In this document: positions 10,518 to 20,684 of the stretch, one piece after another | How positions within the stretch are numbered: position 1 is the first letter of the stretch | How the letters are laid out: every line of letters starts with the position of its first letter | Assembly (NCBI GenBank): GCA_016721605.1 | Contig: JADKHS010000004.1 | Coordinates: forward strand, 1-64,000 | From: Nitrosomonadales bacterium | Lineage (GTDB): Bacteria; Pseudomonadota; Gammaproteobacteria; Burkholderiales; Gallionellaceae | DNA length: 64,000 nt | Direction: 5' to 3' | Position numbers and translations under genes: made by a program | The notes under the pieces: model-generated | The model's input: only the letters and a program-made list of their open reading frames with translations | Databases searched by the model: none | Told to the model about the DNA's origin: nothing

Positions 10518-11114
10518 CTAACTTTTCTTACTGGCTGTTTTAGTCGAAGCAGTAGGGGTTGTTGGTACCTGAGTGGTTAAATTGAAATTCAAAGTAAACT
10601 CGCTCAAGCGTGGCCCATTCGCATTTGCGGCTGTCGCAGAAATTTGAACCAGTGTCGGCGATTCTAACCATTGAGAACTATCAATGGAGCGCATCAGCGT
10701 GGATACACGGGCATTCGACTGAGTAAAACCAACCAGATTAATTTTGTTGCCTGTTTGTTTAATCGTTTTTAAATACACGCTTTCCGGCAAAATAGCCAAC
10801 ATCTGATCCAGTAGATGTACCACATCTGAGCGGGTACTTTGCAGTTTTTCAACTACCGTTTTCCGCTCCATCAATGCTGCGATTTCCGTCTTTAGATGTT
10901 TTATTTCGGTAATCTGTTTGTCTAACAAGACAATTTGATCTGTCAAATATCGGTTGCGGCGCTCCTGATATTCAATCTGTGTATTAATGAGAACATGCAC
11001 AAAACCAACAAGCATTGCTGCCAGTACTAGCGTGATTAGGCTGAACGTGTAAAACTGAACCTGCCGCGCTTTACGCTTTTCGGCACGATGCGGTAATAAA
11101 TTAATGCGTATCAT
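10518..11114 (-). CDS. pilN: Type IV pilus assembly protein PilN
   Basis: PilN is a bitopic inner-membrane protein. Its short cytoplasmic tail begins with MIRINLLPHR, the conserved INLLP-type motif that binds PilM. A transmembrane helix follows at about residues 22-44 (FYTFSLITLVLAAMLVGFVHV), then a coiled coil with periodic E, R and K residues, and a periplasmic domain. Length 198 residues. Its start overlaps the pilM stop by four bases, indicating translational coupling. Confidence 0.95.
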   Translation of the reverse strand: MIRINLLPHRAEKRKARQVQFYTFSLITLVLAAMLVGFVHVLINTQIEYQERRNRYLTDQIVLLDKQITEIKHLKTEIAALMERKTVVEKLQSTRSDVVHLLDQMLAILPESVYLKTIKQTGNKINLVGFTQSNARVSTLMRSIDSSQWLESPTLVQISATAANANGPRLSEFTLNFNLTTQVPTTPTASTKTASKKS

Positions 11115-12211
11115 GAAGGATCAAACCTCCGCATCGCAAGACCGCAAGCAATCATGAGCGCTGGTGCATCAATCTGTAATTGCCGCTGTTTGATGCGTCC
11201 GGATAAAGTCATTTGGGCAAAGGGATTTGCCACCAATGTTTTTACCTGTGTACGTGTTGCTACAGCATCATCTAAATGAGATAGCGCTGCGCAGCCGCCA
11301 GCTAAAACAATGTAACTTACTTCGTTAAATTGGGTTGAGGTAAAGAAAAGCTGAATGGCACGAAACACCTCTCCTGCCACGCTTTCGCGGAACGGTGTTA
11401 GCACATCGCTTTCGTAATTTTCCGGTAATCCGCCATTAAGCTTGCCTGCTTCTGCTTCCTCAACGGATAAGCCGAATGCATTCTGAATATGTTGTGTCAA
11501 TTGATCGCCACCCATTTGCTGGTCGCGCATATACACCGACTGTCCGTTGCGCAGTATATTTACATTCATTACGTTTGCACCTATATCTACCAACGCTACG
11601 CATTGATCTGTGGCACCTCCTGGCAACTGCAAGCGGATCTGATCAAACGCCATTTCGGCGGCGTAATGCTCTACATCCATCACCACCACTTTGAGCCCGG
11701 CGACTTGTGCGACGGCAACACGATCTTCCACATTTGCATTACGCGAGGCAGCCAACAATATTTCGATTTCCGCAGTATTGCCAGGTGCCGGTCCTAATAC
11801 TTGAAAATCCAGGTTAACCTCGTCAATAGAAAAAGGGATGTACTGATTTGCTTCAGCCGTCACCTGATGCTCCATATCTTCTTCATTCAATCCACTGGGA
11901 AGAAAAATTTTTTTGCTTATCACGGCGGCAGCAGGAAGTGCGAGGCTAATGTTTTTAATGCGTGTTCCCATTCGCTTCCAAGCGCGGCGCATACACTCTG
12001 AAACTGCTTCAAGGTCATTGATGTTGCCATCACTGACAGCATTTTGAGGCAATGTTTCTATTGCGTAATGCTCGATAACGTAGCCGTTTTTCTTTGCCAA
12101 TTCGCTAAGTTCCACAATTTTGATTGAAGACGAACAAATATCGACTCCAATTAAAGGTGGTGTCTTGGTAGACAAGAAATCTAACGGGATATTTAACTTG
12201 CCTTTGATCAT
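11111..12211 (-). CDS. pilM: Type IV pilus assembly ATPase-like protein PilM
   Basis: PilM is the actin-like (FtsA fold) cytoplasmic protein that binds the PilN tail. The N-terminal PLIGVDICSSSIKIVEL is the phosphate-1 loop, ALVDIGANVMNVNILRNG the phosphate-2 region and YIVLAGGCAALSHLDDAV the adenosine motif. Length 366 residues is normal. It is the first gene of pilMNOPQ and begins with the ATG at 12209-12211. The AT-rich region upstream contains a 17-bp palindrome at 12361-12377. In many betaproteobacteria a divergent PBP1A gene lies upstream of pilM; here it is elsewhere (21-23 kb). Confidence 0.95.
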   Translation of the reverse strand: MIKGKLNIPLDFLSTKTPPLIGVDICSSSIKIVELSELAKKNGYVIEHYAIETLPQNAVSDGNINDLEAVSECMRRAWKRMGTRIKNISLALPAAAVISKKIFLPSGLNEEDMEHQVTAEANQYIPFSIDEVNLDFQVLGPAPGNTAEIEILLAASRNANVEDRVAVAQVAGLKVVVMDVEHYAAEMAFDQIRLQLPGGATDQCVALVDIGANVMNVNILRNGQSVYMRDQQMGGDQLTQHIQNAFGLSVEEAEAGKLNGGLPENYESDVLTPFRESVAGEVFRAIQLFFTSTQFNEVSYIVLAGGCAALSHLDDAVATRTQVKTLVANPFAQMTLSGRIKQRQLQIDAPALMIACGLAMRRFDPS

Positions 12212-12945
12212 AATTTATGATTAGAGCTTCATGTGTTAAGTCATTTATAAATAAATAATTATTACGGGTGCAAAAATTTTTATTGCGGCCTGCAATTACA
12301 TTGCATTTCAACAAAGTGCTAATAAATCAAGATGGTAATAGTTACAATGACAGAAAAATGCTTTGTAACTTACAAAGTTACCCGACTAAATTTAATGCAT
12401 GGATACATTTTTCTTTACGACAAGTTGCAGAGATACTTTAGTCCCTTACCAGTTAAATGGTTTATCGAATGGTGTTAAGGGGTTAAACGGCGGTGAACTT
12501 TGTCAGTTTTTGCAGGTTGCAATAGCTTTGATTGAGCCAAGGATGCGTAGTTGTTTGGGGTACTAAGAGCATTTTCCGTTTGAAATGCATAGCAGATGTT
12601 TCCTCATGAATATTGAATAGTGAGGATAGAAATTCAAGGTAACGATTGTTATAGCCGAGAAGAATCTCGTATATTTTTGATGATACGGTAGATGAGTTTT
12701 TTGAGCTTACCGAGAAAATGTGAGATGCTCTTATTATCATTAAAATGAATGATAAGGTGAAGTCCATGATGGGGACAATGAAAATTCAGCAGGAAAAGAT
12801 TGAAAATCTTACTGCGCGAATTATCTGGCTGGAAACAGCTTAGAAATTGCGCTGTTCCCTGATATAGCAGATAAATCATCACCGTTAAAACGACTCGAAC
12901 ACAAGACCTGAAAATTTGCCACGAGCAATATTTTCGGATGGATAC
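12212..12945. other. Gap upstream of pilM with degraded coding sequence
   Basis: No intact gene is visible in about 730 bp. The left part (12212-12470) is AT-rich and should hold the pilM promoter. The palindrome CTTTGTAACTTACAAAG at 12361-12377 is a candidate operator. From about 12480 to 12843 the plus strand shows short open stretches broken by stops and frame changes, among them FDDTVDEFFELTEK and a coiled-coil-like end at 12745-12843 (MNDKVKSMMGTMKIQQEK and onwards, 32 codons). I take this as the remains of one or two genes that I cannot name. Confidence 0.5.
12361..12377. promoter_or_regulatory. 17-bp palindrome upstream of pilM
   Basis: Two 8-base arms CTTTGTAA and TTACAAAG flank a single C, about 150 bp upstream of the pilM start. 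The symmetry and place fit a repressor or activator operator for the pilus operon, but I do not recognise the motif. It is too short and AT-rich for a terminator. Confidence 0.3.
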
Positions 12946-13882
12946 ATGACATATTTCACACCTGTTCAGGTGAAAATACACTGCTGGTCAGGCGTCAACC
13001 TGTCCAATTGGGTGCGGCTTTGTATTTTATCGTTAACACTTGTGTTTTGTTGCCTGCCCATACGAGCAACGGAGCTTGCGCTGCCTCCGATAATGCTGGC
13101 AAATGTCTTTCGGGGCGATGTCACGCTGGCAGATTATTGGGTGAGTGAAAAATTTGATGGCATGCGCGGTTACTGGGATGGTGAAAAACTATCTACACGG
13201 AGCGGCGAACATATTGAAGCCCCAGTATGGTTCACCGCCGGCTGGCCAAAAATTCCTCTCGACGGGGAATTATGGGTTGGCCGCGGTCAGTTTTCCCGCG
13301 CAGTTTCCACCGTCAGAAAAAAAATTTCCGACGAAGCCCAGTGGCGCACGCTGCACTTCATGGTATTCGATCTGCCAGCGCATCCAGGCAGCTATTCCGA
13401 ACGGAATGCGGCACTACAGCCTATTATCGCGCAGATCGGGCAACCATGGGTACACCACGTGGAGCAAGTTCAGAGTAGCCGACCAAGCCGCTTTGAGAGC
13501 AATGCTTAAGCGAGTAGTCAAACAAGGCGGTGAAGGCCTGATGTTGCATCGCGGTGCTTCACTTTACCGGGCAGTCCGCAGCGACGATCTATTAAAACTA
13601 AAACCCTACGAAGATGCCGAAGCCAAGGTAGTCGCTTACCTGCCGGGTAAAGGTAAGTATGCAGGCACACTGGGAGCTTTGGAGGTGGAGTCAGCTGACG
13701 GATTGCGCTTTCGTCTGGGTACTGGGCTATCTAACGCAGATCGGCGCCATCCGCCACGGTTGGGAAGCTGGGTAACCTACCGCTATAACGGGCTAAATGA
13801 AAAAACCGGTATCCCGCGATTCGCTCGCTTCATACGAGTACGCGAAGATTATGACTCTCTCGAGATAGGTAGCGAGCCCTGA
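12946..13882 (+). CDS. ligE: ATP-dependent DNA ligase with signal peptide (LigE type), one frameshift
   Basis: This matches the minimal ATP-dependent ligases of proteobacteria (Lig E), which have a nucleotidyltransferase and an OB domain only and are exported. The signal peptide is the hydrophobic stretch LCILSLTLVFCCLPIRA. Motif I with the adenylated Lys is SEKFDGMRGYWDG, motif III LHFMVFDLP, motif IV GGEGLMLHR and motif V LLKLKPYEDAEAKVV. The frame breaks near 13469; the C-terminal part resumes at RVADQAALRAM. I use the ATG at 12946; an earlier in-frame ATG at 12916 adds ten residues before the signal. Lig E is linked to competent bacteria and is proposed to seal incoming or extracellular DNA. 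That role here is inference. Confidence 0.85.
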
Positions 13883-13929
13883 TTAACATTCAAAGAATTC
13901 CAATCAAAATTCGACTTTAAAGCCGGAAG

Positions 13930-14697
13930 TTAAAGCAACTTGCGCGGCTTGCGTGGAGCCCGTGAAAACACAAAATCATATAACCAATTAGGCAACAGCT
14001 TAAGCACACGCCCGACGAACCCCATCTGCCACGGCACTACCGCAAATGAGCTGCCGGAAGCAATCGCTCGTGCAATACGGCGCGCTGCTTCATCGGCTGA
14101 CAAAATAAAAGGCATGGAGTAAGGATTGACGGCGGTCATCGGCGTTTTGATGTAGCCAGGACAGATGGTAACTGCGCGCATCCCGCTACCACGCAATTCC
14201 ACACGTAAACTTTCCATATAAGAAATGAGCGCCGCCTTGGATGCGGAATAGGCACCCGCCCCCGGCAACCCGCGGAATCCTGCCACACTGGCAATACCAA
14301 CCAATAAACCCTGTCCGGCCTCACGCATAGGGATTAGAAACGGCTGAAAAGTTTTCATTACACCCAACATATTGATATCCATCATCTGCTGGAAAACATC
14401 AATGTCCTCGGCATATTCAGTAAGCGTTCCGACACTAATACCGGCATTGGCAATCACGATATCCGGCACACCTGCGTGCGCGATGAAGCTCTGCGCCGCC
14501 GCTTGCACGGCAGTCGAGTCACGCACATCCAATGGGTAACAATAAACTTGCTGGGGGAACTGCTTAGAGAGGTCTTGCAGACAATTAGCGCGACGGGCGA
14601 GCACCCCAACCATCGCGCCTTGCTCAAGATAATAACGTGCCAGCGCCAGACCTAGGCCGCTGGATGCGCCGCTGATAACGACGCGTTGTACGGCCAC
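13930..14697 (-). CDS. Short-chain dehydrogenase/reductase
   Basis: A classical SDR. The NAD(P)-binding SGASSGLGLALARYY is at the N-terminus, followed by the NAGIS motif, the catalytic Ser in GIASVAGF and the Y-x-x-x-K pair in GAYSASKAAL. The C-terminal helix region ends in KPRKLL. Length 255 residues. The start is a GTG at 14697 that overlaps the last base of the dsbA stop, so the two are probably cotranscribed. The substrate cannot be told from sequence; close relatives are annotated only as SDR family oxidoreductases. Confidence 0.88.
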   Translation of the reverse strand: MAVQRVVISGASSGLGLALARYYLEQGAMVGVLARRANCLQDLSKQFPQQVYCYPLDVRDSTAVQAAAQSFIAHAGVPDIVIANAGISVGTLTEYAEDIDVFQQMMDINMLGVMKTFQPFLIPMREAGQGLLVGIASVAGFRGLPGAGAYSASKAALISYMESLRVELRGSGMRAVTICPGYIKTPMTAVNPYSMPFILSADEAARRIARAIASGSSFAVVPWQMGFVGRVLKLLPNWLYDFVFSRAPRKPRKLL

Positions 14698-15323
14698 TAA
14701 CGTTTGCCTGCGCGCTCCTTGCGTGCCTTATCGATCAAATAGTTCAACACTTTAATGCTTTCATCCGGTCCTAGGCCGCTAATCAGATATTTGCCGTCCA
14801 CCGTCAGCGACGGTGTGCCGCGAATGCCATATATCTGCGCCAATTGTTTGCTGCGGGTTACTTTGCTTTGCATGGCGAAGGAATTATAGGCGTCGCTAAA
14901 TTTCTTGCGATCTACGCCGCGCTGTCCAACAAATTCAACGATCTTAGCCTCGTCGCTCAAATCAATATTGTCCACGTTCCAAGCATTAAATAGGTCATCA
15001 TGCAGCCGTTTTTGCTGTCCCAGCAATTCCAACGTGTAATAAGTACGTGCCATCGGCTCCCAAGAGTTATTGAAAATGGTCGGTACATAGACCAACTCGA
15101 CGTCCTTAGCAATCTTTTTTTCCCACGCGGTTAACGTTGGGTGCATCTTGAAACAGTGTGAACAACCATAGAAGAAAAATTCCAATACCTCGATTTTACT
15201 GCCCACACGCGTCGGCTGTACCGTACTGAGCACTTTGTAATCCTTGCCTAGCTCAGGCTCGGCAAAAACTTGGTTAACACATAACAACGCTAGTACCACA
15301 AAAATCTGTTTGATGAATTTCAT
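14697..15323 (-). CDS. dsbA: Thiol:disulfide interchange protein DsbA
   Basis: DsbA introduces disulfide bonds into periplasmic proteins. A signal peptide (FIKQIFVVLALLCVNQVFA) precedes a thioredoxin fold whose active site is C-S-H-C in FFYGCSHCFKMHPTL; most DsbA proteins carry C-P-H-C. The cis-proline loop is RGTPSLTVDGKY. I use ATG 15323 (MKFIKQ) rather than 15335 because it gives the cleaner signal. Length about 208 residues. Its likely redox partner dsbB is at 62930. The Ser in the active site may shift the redox potential, which is inference. Confidence 0.92.
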   Translation of the reverse strand: MKFIKQIFVVLALLCVNQVFAEPELGKDYKVLSTVQPTRVGSKIEVLEFFFYGCSHCFKMHPTLTAWEKKIAKDVELVYVPTIFNNSWEPMARTYYTLELLGQQKRLHDDLFNAWNVDNIDLSDEAKIVEFVGQRGVDRKKFSDAYNSFAMQSKVTRSKQLAQIYGIRGTPSLTVDGKYLISGLGPDESIKVLNYLIDKARKERAGKR

Positions 15324-15531
15324 ATCTATCTCCATGCAAAGTTAGGACTGCCAACACAAATATATCATTATGCGACTCTCTACTCTTTGTTTGTTATGCA
15401 TATTTTTACTGCCTAACAAATAACATCCAATACGGCTTCATGCGAATAGGGAATGTTCGAACTAAAATTTAAACACTTCAGTAGCTAAATGAATAAACAC
15501 CTGCTTTTAGCCAAGGAGTATACATCTTCGC

Positions 15532-16166
15532 CTATTTCGCAAGCATTGGAGTAGCACTTACCCCATTTTGTTTCAACACTGCCAATGCATTATTCATTTC
15601 CTCTCTGCCTTTATAAGGACCGACGTGCACGCGATGCCACACCCCTTTATCAGGAATGGTCGCGACTTGCACACTGGCTTCTATGCCGAGCATAGCCAAC
15701 TTGGCTTTTAATTTATCCGCATCCTCCGCATTGGAAAATGAACCCGCCTGTAAAAAATAAGTTTCTTTCGCAGTCGCATTGCCCGCAGACTGAACAGGTG
15801 CAGCCTTATTCTCTATCGTTGCCGCATTGTCGCTACTTTTTTGTATAAGTACCGTTGCATCTTGTTTGTCAGTTAAAACTTTATAAAATTCAAAACGCGG
15901 TTTGCCTTCATCCACACCTGATGCAGCCGCAGAAGTGGGTGCCTGAGCAGTTTTGCTACCGACGCGGGGACCTGCTTCTCAGAGTCCGCCGCAAGCTTAG
16001 CCGTTTCATGCGGTACATTATTTATGAACGAGCTGGGGGTCTTTAAAATGTACCATGCCACTCCGCCCGCAATAACCAGCCCCACTACCATACCGACCAA
16101 AATACCAGTCAGTAACGAACTACCTTGGCGCGGCGCGGCGGATCGAGTGCTACTGTTTTTACTCAT
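15532..16166 (-). CDS. SPOR-domain membrane protein, one frameshift
   Basis: An FtsN-like architecture. The cytoplasmic basic tail is followed by one transmembrane helix (LLTGILVGMVVGLVIAGGVAW), then a low-complexity periplasmic linker and a C-terminal SPOR domain with TYFLQAGSFSNAEDADKLKAKL and WHRVHVGPYKGREEMNNAL, which binds denuded peptidoglycan. The break is near 15952 in an A4 run of the coding strand; adding one A joins SVAK to the downstream frame. In many betaproteobacteria an argS-SPOR-dsbA-SDR order is seen, as here. Whether this is true FtsN cannot be told from sequence. Confidence 0.88.
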
Positions 16167-16290
16167 AATAATTAATCTTTAAAATTTTTTATTCATGCTC
16201 GTGAAGGTGGTTGAACAACCAATAGAACTGGCAATTTCACATTTCGTTTCGACCTCACGGATTTTCATCCCACCATGGAAAAAGCCCAGC

Positions 16291-18014
16291 CTACATTTTT
16301 TCCGGTGCGGAAACACCCAACAATATTAATCCGTTGCGCATGACCTGTGCCACCGCAGCAATCAACGCCAACCGCGCCAGTTTTATACCTTCTTCTTCAA
16401 CCAGAAAGCGTGAAGCATTATAATAGCTGTGAAAATCAGCGGCCAAATCTTTCAAGTAGAACGCGATCAGGTGCGGTGCCAAATCTTCCGCAGCGCTTTC
16501 GATCACCTGTGGATAGTCAATTAGGCGTTGCAACAAGGCGCGCTCGTAGTCACTCTCCAGCGTACTCACATCAGCGTGGTGTAACGCCGCAACATCGCCG
16601 CCCCACTGCCCCAACACGCTACAAATACGCGGATGGGCATACTGAATATAATAAACAGGATTTTCATTGCTCTGCGATTTCGCCAGATCAATGTCGAACA
16701 CCAGTTGAGAATCGGGATGGCGTGCCGCGAGGAAAAAGCGCGTAGCATCGCAGCCCACTTCATCAATCAAATCACGCAGGGTGACGTAGCTACCCGCGCG
16801 TTTGGATATTTTCACCTCTTCGCCATTGCGTAGCACCGTTACCATCTGGTGCAGCACATAATCCGGCCAACCTTGCGGAATGCCAACATCCAAAGCTTGC
16901 AGTCCCGCGCGCACCCGTGTGATGGTGCTGTGATGGTCCGCGCCCTGTTCGTTAATGACGCGGGTAAAGCCGCGCCGCCATTTATCCAAATGGTAAGCGA
17001 TATCCGGCACAAAATAAGTGAAATTGCCATTGCTCTTGCGCATTACACGGTCTTTGTCGTCACCAAAATCTGTCGTGCGTAGCCATAGTGCATTGTCATG
17101 CTCATACGTGTGGCCGCTGGCGATAAGCGCCTTGACCACCTCCTCCACTTTGCCGTTAGTGTAAAGCGCGGATTCTAGCGCGAACACATCGAACTCCACG
17201 CCAAACGCACGCAAATCCAGGTCCTGTTCGCGGCGCAAATAGGCCACCGCGAAATGACGGATGGCTTCAACATCATCCGCATCTCCTCTACCACTCATCT
17301 GTATATCATAGGCTTCTTCGTGGCATCGACTTCCCCGATGGATTGGGAAGGCGTCCTCACGTCGATTACCTTTCTAGCCATGTAATCTTTTGCCACATCA
17401 ATGATGTAGTCGCCGCGATAACCCGCTTCCGGCCAGGACGGATCGTCCGGCGTGATGCCCTTACAGCGCAATTGCACGGAGTGCGTCAGGTTATCAATCT
17501 GCACACCCGCATCGTTGTAGTAAAACTCGCGCGTCACATTCCAGCCTGCCGCATGCAAAACGTTACATAAACAATCGCCCACCGCAGCGCCGCGTCCATG
17601 TCCCACATGCAACGGTCCGGTCGGATTGGCCGAGACGAACTCCACCCCCACATTACGCCCCGCGCCCAGATGAATATGACCATAACCCGCCCCTGCCTGC
17701 AGCACTCCACGCACCACATTCTGTTTGGCTGCCGTAGTGATAAATACATTAATAAAACCCGCTCCCGCTATCTCCACCTTTTCCACTACTAGAGATGCAG
17801 GCAAGGCCGCGACCAAAGCTTGCGCAATGTCACGTGGAGATTTGCGCAGCGGCTTTGCCAGCTGCATCGCTAGATTACATGCGTAATCGCCATGCAGCAC
17901 CTGTTTGGGCCGCTCGATGAGAATGTCGATCTGTGTCGCTTCAGGTGCGGCAACGCGCATGGCCTGCGCGAACAATTCGGAAAGATGGGATTTGAAATTC
18001 AAGGCAGCAAGCAT
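16291..18014 (-). CDS. argS: Arginyl-tRNA synthetase, one frameshift
   Basis: ArgS charges tRNA-Arg and is essential. The N-terminal half has the Add-1 domain and the HIGH motif as HVGH in SANPTGPLHVGHGRGA. The C-terminal half carries YHLDKWRRGF, GADHHSTITRV, the KMSKS-like VKISKRAGSYV and the anticodon-binding domain ending in LILLGVSAPEKM. The two halves meet at about 17305-17313, where a missing base after VDATKK shifts the frame. The corrected reading continues AYDIQMSGRGD. The apparent ATG at 17298 is therefore internal and not a second gene. I use ATG 18014 (MLAALNF). Given the essential role I read the break as an error. Confidence 0.94.
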
Positions 18015-18191
18015 TACACAACTCATTCACAAGAAGCGTAAATTATAGCACTTGATGGGGCTTACCCAATGATTAGGGTGGAATGCGGGATAATTTACAA
18101 CTGGTTTGTGCCAAAAAATAGGCTAATTCAAGTTCAGAGTGCAACAGCCGACATAACTCCAACAGAATATCAATAATAATGGCGGGGCACG

Positions 18192-19004
18192 ATGAAATCA
18201 GCTATCAACACGAGTGAACTTTCCGTTTTCTTGGTTGAGCCTTCCAGCCTGCAGGCACGCATTGTCCAAAAATATCTGAGTGATCTTGGTGTGTTGAATA
18301 CACAGGTTTTCCAGGACGGGACTTCAGCACTTGCGGCCATGCGCAAACAACAGCCTGACCTAATCATCAGCTCGATGTACTTAGAAGACATGTCTGGCTC
18401 AAAACTGATTGAAGTGATGCGCTCCGATCAAGCCTTAACTGAAATAGCTTTCATCCTGATTTCCAGTGAGGACAACCCACTTTACCTCGATCCCGTGCGT
18501 CAATCCGGCGCCTGCGCCATTCTGACCAAACCGTTTGAACTGAAACACTTACGTGGAGTTATCTTCACGACGCTCGATTATCTCAACCCGGGCAGTCTCG
18601 CGCTGGAAAGAGATAATTTCGACATTGAAAATCTGCAAGTACTGGTAGTAGATGACAGCTCCAGCGCACGTTCCTACCTGATTAGGGTGCTTAAAAATAT
18701 TGGTATAAAAAATATTACCGAAGCTGAAAATGGCAAGCGGGGGGCGGAAATCGTCCAGGGGCATTCCTTTGATCTGGTTATTACCGATTACAACATGCCA
18801 GAAATGAATGGCGGGGAATTGGTTGAATTTATTCGCAACAAGAGCTGGCAAAATGCGCTGCCAATAATAATGATATCCAGCGAACGGGATGAAAATCGGC
18901 TTGCCGCCGTGAAACAGGCAGGCGTTTCAGCTATCTGTGACAAGCCTTTTGATCCATCACATATTAAAAACCTGATCGAGCAGATATTTGCGGCTGCACA
19001 GTAA
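18192..19004 (+). CDS. Two-receiver-domain response regulator without output domain
   Basis: The protein has two CheY-like receiver domains and nothing else (270 residues). The second (about residues 145-268) is intact, with the acidic pair in VLVVDDSSSAR, the phosphoacceptor Asp in DLVITDYNMPEMNG, the conserved Ser in IMISSE and the Lys in CDKPFD. The first (about residues 9-130) keeps the fold but has VEPS in place of the acidic pair and IISSMYLEDM, where Ser replaces the phosphoacceptor Asp. It probably cannot be phosphorylated and may serve as a docking or dimerisation module. Transcribed divergently from argS, with no histidine kinase nearby. Confidence 0.9.
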   Translation: MKSAINTSELSVFLVEPSSLQARIVQKYLSDLGVLNTQVFQDGTSALAAMRKQQPDLIISSMYLEDMSGSKLIEVMRSDQALTEIAFILISSEDNPLYLDPVRQSGACAILTKPFELKHLRGVIFTTLDYLNPGSLALERDNFDIENLQVLVVDDSSSARSYLIRVLKNIGIKNITEAENGKRGAEIVQGHSFDLVITDYNMPEMNGGELVEFIRNKSWQNALPIIMISSERDENRLAAVKQAGVSAICDKPFDPSHIKNLIEQIFAAAQ

Positions 19005-19409
19005 ACCAACTGTTCGGGCTCGACTGTTCCAATATTTCCGGCAACAGTACCCGTTGCTAGTCATAGGCGGATTCAACTCTGAAGTGCAACTTTTGTAAGC
19101 GAATTTAAGTTCTGATTAGCGCGCAATACTGCACTGGCATTACAATATTTTCTTTCAATCTTCTTCAAGCTTCCGTACCGTGCGACTTACCGGCATTTTT
19201 AAAAGTGTCCAATAGCTGAAGACCTTAAAGAAGGGAGCTTATCTGTACCGCGTAGTATCATAACAACGTGCCATTGAATCAAACCTCCCTATGCATTGGT
19301 AATAATTCCAGACCCGCCATTTTCCAAAAATCAGTTGCTTTTACGCGAAAACCCTCAGGAGCCGTCTGAAAATTTGGCAACTAAACAGAATTTATAAAAA
19401 TATTCACCC
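19005..19409. other. Gap between the double-receiver gene and mltA
   Basis: About 400 bp without a credible ORF. The last 100 bp are AT-rich and should contain the mltA promoter. GAAGTGCAAC near 19081 resembles the repeated end at 18138 and 4119 but is not an exact copy. I see no hairpin terminator. Confidence 0.5.
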
Positions 19410-20629
19410 ATGAAGAAATATCATTTTAAAATAAATAAAAAATGGTTGGCTTTGGTACTGAGCGTATTTCTTACCGCCTGCTCCATTTTATCCAAGCCGC
19501 CCGTCGTGCCACGTCCCGAACCAGTTGTGCTGCCTCCCAAAGTGGTGCCAACACCCATAGCAGGGTTACCTGCCCCATTGTTTATTGTGAGTAAGTGGGA
19601 GATGCTGCCGGATTGGCAAACTCTCGACCTTGCACCCTCCCAAACTGCATTTCTGCAAAGCTGTCGTGTGCTGAAAAACAAGCCACACTGGCAGGAGGTA
19701 TGTGTTCAAGCCGAACAATTGGGGCTAATGACAATGCTACGCTGCGTGCGTTTTATGAAGAATGGTTTACCCCTTATCAACTGCTCAATCCGGACGGTAG
19801 CGAGCAGGGAATGATTACCGGCTATTACGAGCCTTTACTCAAGGGTAGCCGTTCCAAGACCCCGCGCTTCCAATACCCTCTGTATGCCGCGCCGAATGAT
19901 TTGCTTACGGTCGATCTGGGCGGAGTCTATCCGCAACTCAAAGATCTGCGCCTGCGCGGTCGCTTACAGGGTAAACGCATTGTGCCCTACTACAACCGTG
20001 CAGAGATTGATGCCGGAACCGGGGCCAGTGCGCTGATGGGGAATGAATTGTTCTGGGTGGAAAATGCAATTGAGTTATTTTTTCTGCAAATACAAGGCTC
20101 TGGACGCATTGAATTACCCGATGGCCAGCAAGTGAAGGTCGGATATGCAGACCAAAACGGCCACCCTTACATGTCCATCGGCAAGAAGCTGGTTGAAACA
20201 GGCGAACTTAAGCTCGAAGAAGCCTCCATGCAGGGCATCAAGACATGGGCCGAGAAAAACCCAGATAAAATTAACAGATTACTGGAACAGAATCCCAGCT
20301 ACGTATTTTTACGCGAATTGCCGGATAGTCTGTCCGCACCGTTGGGTGCGCTGGGCGTGCCACTTACCAATGAATACAGTATTGCAGTAGATCCGCGCAC
20401 CATCCCACTGGGTGCGCCGGTCTTTCTCTCTACGACCTATCCCAATGATAGCGTACCACTCAACCGTTTGATGCTGGCGCAAGACACGGGGGGTGCCATC
20501 AAAGGCGCGGTGCGCGCAGATTTTTTCTGGGGGTTTGGCGAAACTGCAGGGGCACAAGCGGGCAAAATGAAGCAGCAAGGGCGACTATGGGTGCTGTTTC
20601 CGAAAGGCGGGGAACCAACGTTAAATTAA
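19410..20629 (+). CDS. mltA: Membrane-bound lytic murein transglycosylase A, one frameshift
   Basis: MltA cleaves the glycan backbone of peptidoglycan, giving 1,6-anhydromuramic ends, and is anchored in the outer membrane. The signal peptide ends in the lipobox LTAC. A proline-rich linker is followed by the MltA domain: MITGYYEPLLKGSR, ENAIELFFLQIQGSGRIELPDG, and the 3D domain with the catalytic Asp in LMLAQDTGGAIKGAVRADFFWG. The frame breaks at about 19721-19724 in a G4 run; one more G gives QLGANDNATLRAFYE. The corrected length is about 406 residues, normal for the family. Confidence 0.93.
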
Positions 20630-20684
20630 GGATATATTCAAATTTAAAGTGCGACCGCATTTCATTGCAGACGATGCAAAATAT

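Noticed and set aside
17298..17300. ATG at 17298 as the start of a separate C-terminal argS gene
   Set aside because: The downstream product is the normal C-terminal half of ArgS; the codons before the ATG continue the same protein after a one-base correction.
19361..19370. Single GCCGTCTGAA, identical to the Neisseria DNA uptake sequence core
   Set aside because: One copy in 64 kb is close to chance, and uptake sequences are meaningful only when strongly over-represented.
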